A stretch of 5,837 nucleotides of DNA from Cytophagaceae bacterium (GTDB taxonomy: Bacteria; Bacteroidota; Bacteroidia; Cytophagales; Flexibacteraceae): NCBI GenBank assembly GCA_947464365.1, contig CANHWS010000221.1, positions 1 to 5,837 on the forward strand. The letters run 5' to 3'. A program made the translations under genes and the position numbers. Under the pieces are notes generated by a model. That model ran no database searches. It worked only from the letters and a program-made list of their open reading frames with translations, and was not told the DNA's origin. Each line of letters starts with the position of its first letter. Positions within the stretch are counted from its first letter, which is position 1. Of the stretch, positions 1-5,309 are shown in pieces.

Positions 1-1193
1 TTGGTGCTAATTATCTTAATTATTTATTTGTGCGCATTTTTGATTCGACGGCCACTCAAATAAAAAGGGATATACCATTTTATTTTTCCCCCTCAACTAC
101 GAATTTAGGAAATTTGGGTGGCATACTGCTTACCACCACTGGAGGTTTTTGGATTTACGGTACTAGAGATGATACTACCTACAATAATAACTATAGGCCT
201 TATCTGTATCTCTTTGATAGTGCTGGTCACCAAGTCTATGAACGTGAGTATGCTGATTCTGGTTTTGGTGGTGTTTTTTCAATGATAAAACATCCAAACG
301 GTAATCTAGTAATGTTTGGTACTCGATTAATCAGAACTATTCGTGGTACTCGATATTATAATGTAGGTAAGTGTTTTGTTATGGAATTAGACACACTTGG
401 TAATCTAAAACGTCGTCGGTATTTTAATTTGGATAATCGACCAGGGTCTACTTTTACTGTTGATGGTTCTTTTTTTCCAAAATTGTTTGGTGCAATTCAT
501 CCAGACGGATCTTATTTGCTATATGGTAATGTGAGGTTTAGCCCTGATATTGATAGTACAGGATTTATTACAAAGATAGATTCTACTCTAACCACAACGC
601 ATTGGCTACGACGAATGGATCCGCTATTTAAGTTAAGACTCCTTGCTGATGGCTCCTCCTTCATTGCTGGCTATGTTTCAAGTCGCATTAGAGGACGTTA
701 TATGTATTTACGTAGGTACGACAACAATGGTTCGCTATTTCAGGACTTTAGATTAAGTGGGGCGCAGGGTACTTTGCCATCGGGACCTTACGCTTTTCAT
801 AGTGGTAATTATGAATTTGCGGGTGATTCATCAGTAATCTTTTTGGGTGATGTGACCGACCATCCTTACACTAATGTCCTTCCCTACCTATTCATCGCCA
901 AAATAGGTGGTTACCCCAACCCCTACAACCCTTTGGCTTTGCCGCTAGATCGGCGTATGATGGAGGAAACGTATGTCTATCCCAACCCCTTCCAAGATCA
1001 GTTTACCCTGGCAACAAAGTCTGGTGCTACGGAGGCAGGGCAGCTATACCTATTTAATCTGCTAGGCCAACAGGTGTACCAATCCCCCTACACTACTGGG
1101 GAGCCGATGCATACCCCACCCATCAAACCAGGTATCTACCTTTGGCGTTTTGTGGGTAAGGGGGTGTATAGCGGACGTTTGGTGTGGGAGTAA
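1..1193 (+). CDS. T9SS-sorted secreted repeat protein, copy 1 (5' end outside window)
   Basis: This is the 3' portion of a gene that enters from the left edge. The reading frame is open from base 3 and aligns residue for residue with residues 131-526 of the complete neighbour at 1228-2808, so the GTG at 30 is an internal valine and not the start. About 130 N-terminal residues, including any signal peptide, lie outside the window. The visible 396 residues hold repeated units ending in patterns such as ELDTLGN and FITKID, which I read as beta-propeller-like blades. They are followed by a type IX secretion sorting domain (VYPNPF, LYLFNLLGQQ, GIYLWRF). Known role of that domain: it directs export across the outer membrane and is usually cleaved as the protein is released or anchored at the surface. 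By hand count the protein is about 85% identical to copy 2. The differences concentrate in one loop (nt 675-707), and only H/R and W/R differ in the sorting domain. The function of the body is not recognisable; an extracellular binding or adhesion role is inference. Confidence 0.9.
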   Translation, partial: GANYLNYLFVRIFDSTATQIKRDIPFYFSPSTTNLGNLGGILLTTTGGFWIYGTRDDTTYNNNYRPYLYLFDSAGHQVYEREYADSGFGGVFSMIKHPNGNLVMFGTRLIRTIRGTRYYNVGKCFVMELDTLGNLKRRRYFNLDNRPGSTFTVDGSFFPKLFGAIHPDGSYLLYGNVRFSPDIDSTGFITKIDSTLTTTHWLRRMDPLFKLRLLADGSSFIAGYVSSRIRGRYMYLRRYDNNGSLFQDFRLSGAQGTLPSGPYAFHSGNYEFAGDSSVIFLGDVTDHPYTNVLPYLFIAKIGGYPNPYNPLALPLDRRMMEETYVYPNPFQDQFTLATKSGATEAGQLYLFNLLGQQVYQSPYTTGEPMHTPPIKPGIYLWRFVGKGVYSGRLVWE

Positions 1194-1208
1194 AAGTTTG
1201 TATCTTTA
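1178..1208 (+). promoter_or_regulatory. Candidate Bacteroidetes-type promoter for copy 2
   Basis: TTTG at 1178-1181 is followed after 19 bases by TATCTTTA at 1201-1208. This matches the phylum's -33 TTTG and -7 TAnnTTTG pattern except for the last base. The start codon at 1228 lies 19 bases beyond the -7 box, which leaves a very short leader. The -33 box lies inside the final codons of copy 1, so copy 2 could be transcribed independently of copy 1. Readthrough from copy 1 is equally possible. Confidence 0.5.
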
Positions 1209-1247
1209 GGTCCTAAATCTCCCTCAAATGCAAACGTTTGGACCTAA
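1205..1247. repeat. Cluster of palindromes around the copy 2 start codon
   Basis: Three overlapping symmetries lie in 43 bases. TTTAGG-T-CCTAAA (1205-1217) is a perfect inverted repeat with a one-base centre, overlapping the candidate -7 box. CAAACGTTTG (1231-1240) is a perfect 10-base palindrome just inside the gene. TTAGGTCC (1206-1213) and GGACCTAA (1240-1247) are perfect 8-base inverted arms flanking the ATG at 1228. They could be operator half-sites, or a leader hairpin if transcription starts early enough. No function is shown. Confidence 0.5.
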
Positions 1248-2808
1248 GGCTAGTTCTGGCGCAATTTTGAAAGCACTGCTTACCTTGGCTTGTGTTTTGG
1301 TATTGGTTGGGGTGGATGCACAGAACCTACTCTGGCAAAAGGTATTTCCCTACTCGATTTCCGACGGGACTCCAAGAGATTTTGTAATTTCTGCAAGTGG
1401 TAGTGTATTTACTATCAATACAAGTATGCCCTACTTGACAGATTCTGCAAACAATCGAGTTAAATCGTATTCAATTAATAAATTTTCCAGAAATGGTGAT
1501 TCTTTAGAGTTTGTTCCTCAAAACCCAGGCTTGATTCAAGGATATATCAGTATTGATCAGCTTAGCAATAAAAATATTATTGCTGTAGGGGGTATGTATC
1601 AACGTCCATTTTATTTTGGGGCAAATTATTTTAACTTCCTTTTTGTACGTATTTTTGACTCTACAGCCACTCAAATTAAACGTGATATACCGTTCTATTT
1701 TTCTTCAAACACTACTAATTTGGGGAATTTTGGAGGGATTTTACCGACGGCCAATGGCGGCTTCTGGATTTATGGTTCCCGAGATGATACTTCGTACAAT
1801 AATAACTTTCGTCCTTATCTTTATTTATACGATAGTTTAGGAAATCAGCTGTATGAGCGCGAATTTGCTGACTCGGGCTTTTGCAATGTGCCTTCAATGA
1901 TTAAGCATCCTAATGGTAATTTGGTAATGTTTGGTACTAGGTTGATCAGAACTATTCGTGGTAATCGATATTATAATGTAGGTAAGTGTTTTATGATGGA
2001 ATTAGACACACTTGGTAATCTGAGACGTCGCAGGTATTTTAATCTAGATAATCGACCTGGTTCAACGTTTACAGTTGATGGATCTTTTGATCCTCGGTTA
2101 TTTGGTGCCATCCATCCCGATGGATCTTACTTGCTATATGGGAATGTGAGATTTAGTCCTGATATCGATAGTACTGGCTTCATCACCAAGATAGATACTA
2201 ATTTAACCACAACACACTGGTTAAGACGTATGGATCCGCTCTTTAAGTTACGTGTTTTAGAAGATGGCTCTTCCTTTATTGCTGGTTACAAAACAGTCTC
2301 CTTAACACTCGGATATTTATTTCTACGGAGATATTCCACAAGTGGCTCTTTGTTTCAAGACTTTCGTATTAGTGGTGTCCAGGGTCGAGTTCCATCGGGT
2401 GATTATACTTTTGGTAGAGGTAACTATGAGTTTGCAGGTGATTCATCTGTTATTTTCGTAGGTGACGTGGCCGATCGTACGCATTACAACTTGTTACCCT
2501 ACCTCTTTATCGCCAAAATAGGTGGTTACCCCAACCCCTACAATCCATTGGCTTTGCCGCTAGATCGGCGTATGATGGAGGAGACTTATGTCTATCCCAA
2601 CCCCTTCCAAGATCAGTTTACCCTTGCAACAAAGTCTGGTGCTACGGAGGCAGGGCAGCTATACCTATTTAATCTGTTAGGGCAACAGGTGTACCAATCC
2701 CCCTACACCACTGGGGAGCCAATGCGTACCCCACCCATCAAGCCAGGTATCTACCTATGGCGTTTCGTGGGTAAGGGTGTGTATAGCGGGCGTTTGGTGC
2801 GGGAGTAA
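1228..2808 (+). CDS. T9SS-sorted secreted repeat protein, copy 2 (complete)
   Basis: This is a complete 526-residue protein. Residues ~11-31 form a signal peptide: a hydrophobic stretch around LLTLACVLVLVGV with likely cleavage after VDA at 31. C21 sits inside the hydrophobic core without a good lipobox, so a lipoprotein is unlikely. Residues ~35-432 hold about seven units of 45-60 residues. Their core pairs a 'DGS-hydrophobic-G' strand with a strand ending in D-x-x-G or similar (HPDGSYLLYG, FITKID; HPNGNLVMFG, MELDTLGN; EDGSSFIAGY, FLRRYSTSG), suggesting a seven-bladed beta-propeller. A linker containing GGYPNPYNP (432-440) leads to the type IX sorting domain (~455-526: VYPNPF, LYLFNLLGQQV, GIYLWRF). 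Expected location is the cell surface or medium. The ATG at 1228 is chosen because it places the signal peptide correctly; no Shine-Dalgarno is seen. The body is AT-rich and the last ~300 bases are richer in GC. It converges on the glycosyltransferase gene 21 bases downstream. The specific ligand or activity is unknown. Confidence 0.93.
   Translation: MQTFGPKASSGAILKALLTLACVLVLVGVDAQNLLWQKVFPYSISDGTPRDFVISASGSVFTINTSMPYLTDSANNRVKSYSINKFSRNGDSLEFVPQNPGLIQGYISIDQLSNKNIIAVGGMYQRPFYFGANYFNFLFVRIFDSTATQIKRDIPFYFSSNTTNLGNFGGILPTANGGFWIYGSRDDTSYNNNFRPYLYLYDSLGNQLYEREFADSGFCNVPSMIKHPNGNLVMFGTRLIRTIRGNRYYNVGKCFMMELDTLGNLRRRRYFNLDNRPGSTFTVDGSFDPRLFGAIHPDGSYLLYGNVRFSPDIDSTGFITKIDTNLTTTHWLRRMDPLFKLRVLEDGSSFIAGYKTVSLTLGYLFLRRYSTSGSLFQDFRISGVQGRVPSGDYTFGRGNYEFAGDSSVIFVGDVADRTHYNLLPYLFIAKIGGYPNPYNPLALPLDRRMMEETYVYPNPFQDQFTLATKSGATEAGQLYLFNLLGQQVYQSPYTTGEPMRTPPIKPGIYLWRFVGKGVYSGRLVRE
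2506..2808 (+). repeat. Conserved linker plus sorting-domain cassette (second copy; first at 891-1193)
   Basis: Hand alignment of 891-1193 with 2506-2808 shows 17 differences in 303 bases (about 94% identity), with only two amino-acid changes. This block has visibly higher GC and C-rich codons (CCCAACCCC and similar) than the AT-rich coding sequence before it, where many windows are below 80% identical. It encodes the last ~100 residues, i.e. the PNP-containing linker and the T9SS sorting domain. Confidence 0.8.
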
Positions 2809-2810
2809 TT

Positions 2811-2833
2811 ATTAGGCAATTTGTTGGCCTTAT
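2811..2833. terminator. Possible bidirectional terminator between convergent genes
   Basis: ATTAGGC (2811-2817) can pair with GCCTTAT (2827-2833) with one T-T mismatch and a 9-base loop. It fills the gap between two convergent stop codons and overlaps the glycosyltransferase TAA. The T-rich tail on the + strand is short and the stem is weak, so the call rests mostly on position. Confidence 0.3.
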
Positions 2834-3561
2834 TTCCCCCATGTATTGTACTTCAGGATACAATAGAGGGCACGGAAGGCATCCTTCATACCGATTTTTT
2901 TGCCTTCCTCATACGTGCGGCCATAATAGCTGATGCCAACTTCATAGATCCGGATCTTCGGTACTTGGCTGATGCGGGCGGTGACTTCGGGCTCAAAGCC
3001 AAAGCGTTTTTCGCGCAGTTTGATGCCCTGGATGGTCTTGGTATGGAACAGTTTATAGCAGGTTTCCATATCCGTGAGGTTGAGATTGGTAAGGGCATTG
3101 CTGGCAAGGGTCAGCCACTTATTGCCGATTGAGTGCCAAAAGAACAAGATGCGGTGTGGGCGCCCCCCCATAAACCGAGATCCGAAGACGACATCGGCAA
3201 AACCCGACAAAACGGGCTTGAGCAGGATGTTATACTCTTCTGGGTCGTACTCAAGGTCTGCATCCTGGATGATGAGGTACTCGCCCGTGGCTTTGCTGAT
3301 GCCAGTATGCAGGGCGGCACCTTTGCCTTGGTTAACTGCGTGTTTGAAGTACTGAATGTTGAGCCCCGGGTTGGCACTTTTGTAGCGCATGATGGCCTCC
3401 TCGGTATCGTCCTTGCTGCAATCATTGACGATGATCACCTCTTTGCTGATGTCCCCGACGAGCTGCACGGCCTGTACCTTGTCCAGAATGCGGTGGATGG
3501 TTGGCCCCTCGTTATAGGCAGGGATCACGATCGAGAGGGTAGTAATGATGGGTGCAGTCAC
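2830..3561 (-). CDS. GT2-family glycosyltransferase, DPM1-like
   Basis: This 243-residue enzyme should transfer a sugar from a nucleotide-sugar donor. Polyprenyl-phosphate or a glycan is the likely acceptor by family analogy, at the cytoplasmic face of the inner membrane. Family 2 GT-A motifs appear in order: IVIPAYNE (11-18), VNDCSKDDT (45-53, nucleotide binding), NQGKGAAL (77-84), QDADLEYDP (99-107, containing the D-x-D metal-binding DAD), GSRF (127-130), TDMETCYKLF (163-172), EPEVTARI (190-197) and a C-terminal EEGKKI. No transmembrane segment is seen, so it matches the soluble single-domain members and not the GtrB/ArnC type with membrane helices. The start is a GTG: reading upstream in frame there is no ATG, GTG or TTG before a TGA, and starting further in would lose IVIPAYNE. 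It is transcribed alone, convergent with the secreted-protein gene and divergent from homoserine dehydrogenase. Sugar and acceptor cannot be told from sequence. Confidence 0.92.
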   Translation of the reverse strand: MTAPIITTLSIVIPAYNEGPTIHRILDKVQAVQLVGDISKEVIIVNDCSKDDTEEAIMRYKSANPGLNIQYFKHAVNQGKGAALHTGISKATGEYLIIQDADLEYDPEEYNILLKPVLSGFADVVFGSRFMGGRPHRILFFWHSIGNKWLTLASNALTNLNLTDMETCYKLFHTKTIQGIKLREKRFGFEPEVTARISQVPKIRIYEVGISYYGRTYEEGKKIGMKDAFRALYCILKYNTWGK

Positions 3562-3618
3562 AGGGGCAGGGTTATTGTGGCAGGCAGTGCTATGCCTGTA
3601 GTCAGATCAATCAGCTGG

Positions 3619-3626
3619 CAAAGGTA
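3619..3626 (-). promoter_or_regulatory. Candidate -7 box for the glycosyltransferase
   Basis: On the minus strand this reads TACCTTTG, a perfect TAnnTTTG. It lies 57 bases upstream of the GTG start. No convincing TTTG (-33) is found at the usual spacing, so this is a half-match. Confidence 0.35.
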
Positions 3627-3791
3627 CCAAAAAAGGCCTAGTAATGGCAGTGGTCCTCGGTAGGGTCAGCCCTTGTCGATCTAATCGGGTTTGGCATCAC
3701 ATCTGATAAGTGTAGGGCCCGATGGAGCCTAGGGACAAGCAAAATATGCCAGTTTGGGTCCGCTAATGGGTAGAAAACAGGCCGTGGTCCT

Positions 3792-3799
3792 TACTTTTG
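3792..3799 (+). promoter_or_regulatory. Candidate -7 box for homoserine dehydrogenase
   Basis: TACTTTTG matches TAnnTTTG exactly and lies 94 bases before the ATG at 3894. A good -33 box is missing: the nearest TTTGG, at 3753, is too far upstream. The box lies next to the second copy of the degenerate direct repeat (3780-3791). Confidence 0.3.
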
Positions 3800-3893
3800 G
3801 TGGATAGGATCAGGGCTGCAGGGCGGGTCTATATGCTGCTTGGCTAAGTGGAGTAACCATCGACCCAGTCCCAGATGCAAACTAGCAACCACT

Positions 3894-5102
3894 ATGGAAA
3901 CAATACGACTAGGATTAATCGGCTTTGGCTGTGTGGGCCAGGGGCTCTACCATGTGCTGACGCATACAGGTGGCATCAAGGCGGAGGTGGCACGTATTTG
4001 TGTTAAGAACCGTAACAAACAACGCAGTCTGCCAGCCGAGCTCTTCACCTTTGAGGCACAGGATCTGATCAATGACCCCACCATCAAGGTGATTGTGGAG
4101 CTGATTGACGATGCGGATGCGGCTTATGACCTGGTGGTGGCGGCGATGCATGCGGGCAAGGATGTGGTGACGGCTAACAAAAAAATGCTAGCAACCCACC
4201 TGACGGACTTGATCGCCCTGCAACATCAGTTGGGTGTCAAGCTGCTGTATGAGGCTAGTAGCTGCGGCAGTATCCCGATCATCCGCAATTTGGAAGAGTA
4301 TTATGACAACGAATTGCTGCAGCGGGTCTCGGGGATCTTCAACGGTAGCAGCAACTATATCCTAACCAAAGTCTGCACTGAGGGGATGGATTATGCCACG
4401 GCCCTCAAGCAAGCGCAGGACCTCGGCTTTGCGGAGACGGACCCAACGCTGGACGTCGCTGGGTTTGATGCGCTCTACAAACTGGTAATCATTGCAGCCC
4501 ATAGTTTTGGAGTGGTGGTTGCGCCTGAGGAGGTGTTCAACACAGGTATACAGGCTCTGACGGCGTATGACCAAGCCTTTGCGGCTCAACAAGGACTAAA
4601 ACTCAAATTGCAGTGCCAAGTGATGCGCCTAGGCGAGGACCAGCTCACGATGTTGGTGATGCCAGCCTTTGTGAAGCCAGACAATCCGCTCTTTAATGTG
4701 GAGTTTGAGTACAACGCTGTGGTGGTGCAGGCTGCCTTTGCGGATCGGCAGCTGTTTATGGGTAAGGGTGCAGGAGGTAATCCTACTGGTGCGGCTGTCC
4801 TGTCTGACATCAGTGCCCTGACTTATGGCTATCAGTACGGATACAAAAAGCAGCAGCAGGCCCTCAAGCTTAGCTATACCACCCAAGCCCTGATCACGAT
4901 CTACCTTGGGTATCAAGACGAGGCTGACCTACAGGCTTTTGACTTCTGGGATGTGACGGCACGGTATCAGGGGCAGGACCATGCCTATATTATCGGGCGG
5001 GTCAAGCTGCAAGATTTGGTCAAGATCAAGGACCAGCTACTGACCCTACCTGTATTTATGGCCCAGATGCCAGATACGGACATTGAGGCTATCCAGCTTT
5101 AG
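3894..5102 (+). CDS. hom: Homoserine dehydrogenase (monofunctional)
   Basis: It reduces aspartate semialdehyde to homoserine with NAD(P)H in the cytoplasm, the branch point towards threonine and methionine. From the ATG at 3894 it has 402 residues. Visible motifs are the Rossmann GxGxxG (IGFGCVGQG, 9-17), VTANKK (92-97), CGSIPIIRNLEEYY (124-137), NGSSNYILTK (150-159) and the full homoserine dehydrogenase signature at 174-196, including AETDPTLDV. E181, D192 and K196 sit at the spacing of the yeast catalytic residues E208, D219 and K223. GAGGNPTG (292-299) is the conserved catalytic-domain glycine motif. There is no aspartokinase fusion. The ~80 C-terminal residues are shorter than a typical ~100-residue ACT extension. 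A longer reading from TTG at 3840 would add 18 residues before the Rossmann strand, with no homology-like features; the ATG puts METIRLGLIGFG at the expected place. No threonine or methionine genes are adjacent. Confidence 0.96.
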   Translation: METIRLGLIGFGCVGQGLYHVLTHTGGIKAEVARICVKNRNKQRSLPAELFTFEAQDLINDPTIKVIVELIDDADAAYDLVVAAMHAGKDVVTANKKMLATHLTDLIALQHQLGVKLLYEASSCGSIPIIRNLEEYYDNELLQRVSGIFNGSSNYILTKVCTEGMDYATALKQAQDLGFAETDPTLDVAGFDALYKLVIIAAHSFGVVVAPEEVFNTGIQALTAYDQAFAAQQGLKLKLQCQVMRLGEDQLTMLVMPAFVKPDNPLFNVEFEYNAVVVQAAFADRQLFMGKGAGGNPTGAAVLSDISALTYGYQYGYKKQQQALKLSYTTQALITIYLGYQDEADLQAFDFWDVTARYQGQDHAYIIGRVKLQDLVKIKDQLLTLPVFMAQMPDTDIEAIQL

Positions 5103-5104
5103 GG

Positions 5105-5120
5105 GGCTTTGGACCAAGCC
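5105..5120 (+). terminator. Weak hairpin just after homoserine dehydrogenase
   Basis: GGCTT (5105-5109) pairs with AAGCC (5116-5120) around a 6-base loop, starting three bases after the stop codon. No T-run follows, so a classical intrinsic terminator is not supported; position is the main argument. Confidence 0.2.
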
Positions 5121-5165
5121 ATTGCGTCCTAGATCCAAGTGTTCCTACTCATCTGATATATCTTG

Positions 5166-5196
5166 TTGCCCATCAGGGGACTTATGCTTACCTTTG
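5166..5196 (+). promoter_or_regulatory. Candidate promoter for the LysM protein gene
   Basis: TACCTTTG at 5189-5196 is a perfect TAnnTTTG box, and a TTG at 5166-5168 lies 20 bases upstream, where the -33 element is expected. The start codon at 5310 is 113 bases downstream, which implies a leader of roughly 100 bases that contains the hairpin at 5210-5238. Confidence 0.4.
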
Positions 5197-5209
5197 CGGC
5201 CTTATACTA

Positions 5210-5238
5210 GTCAAAAAAACAGGCATTTCGCCTTTGAC
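5210..5238. terminator. Hairpin with A/T run in the intergenic leader
   Basis: AGGC (5221-5224) and GCCT (5230-5233) form a short stem with a 5-base loop, and GTCAAA/TTTGAC (5210-5215 and 5233-5238) can form an alternative outer stem. A run of seven A (5213-5219) precedes the stem. Read on the minus strand it is a short stem followed by seven T, which is terminator-like, but I see no minus-strand gene ending here. It may instead be leader structure or chance. Confidence 0.2.
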
Positions 5239-5309
5239 CCTCTCTAGTTGATCACCGATTTGGGTTAGCCATTGGCCCTTTCTGCCATTTGGCTGTACGG
5301 ATATACCGA

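Larger units (their letters stand above)
1..2808 (+). repeat. Tandem gene duplication, period 1615 bp
   Basis: Bases 1-1193 align with 1616-2808 at a constant offset of 1615, from the window edge to the TAA stops at 1191 and 2806, with no insertion or deletion. Similarity ends right after the stop codons: the downstream sequences (1194 on, 2809 on) are unrelated. Divergence is uneven. The first 60 bases differ at 13 positions, 331-400 differ at 3, the loop at 675-707 is nearly unrecognisable, and the last 303 differ at 17. Further copies could lie to the left of the window. Confidence 0.95.
3562..3893. other. 332-base divergent intergenic region
   Basis: This region separates the minus-strand glycosyltransferase from the plus-strand homoserine dehydrogenase. 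I see no coding sequence with a recognisable product; the longest ATG-started frame I read (from 3592) is 23 codons. It contains candidate -7 boxes on both strands (3619-3626 minus, 3792-3799 plus) and a degenerate direct repeat: GGCAGTGGTCCT at 3646-3657 and GGCCGTGGTCCT at 3780-3791, each followed by a related GGtaGGgTCAG-like string. No tRNA, riboswitch or clear terminator is seen. Confidence 0.6.

Noticed and set aside
30..32. GTG as the start of copy 1
   Set aside because: The frame continues to the window edge and aligns with internal residues of copy 2, where the same position is valine 140.
1616..1897. Alternative-frame open frames inside copy 2 (1616-1840 plus, 1715-1897 minus)
   Set aside because: They lie entirely within a well-supported coding sequence, and the plus-strand one gains its hydrophobic look from T-rich codons read out of frame.
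1..2808. Tandem repeat as an insertion sequence or composite transposon
   Set aside because: No transposase, terminal inverted repeats or target-site duplication is visible; the repeat unit is a coding sequence.
2821..3663. Plus-strand open frames opposite the glycosyltransferase (2821-3132, 3074-3355, 3133-3663)
   Set aside because: They are antisense to a gene with complete GT2 motifs, and their translations show no recognisable domain.
3840..3893. Upstream TTG start adding 18 residues to homoserine dehydrogenase
   Set aside because: The extra residues (starting AKWSNHRPSP) precede the Rossmann strand without similarity to the family, and the ATG at 3894 fits the usual N-terminus.
5159..5166. 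TATCTTGT as a promoter -7 box
   Set aside because: It matches TAnnTTTG less well than TACCTTTG 30 bases downstream, and no TTTG lies at the right distance upstream.
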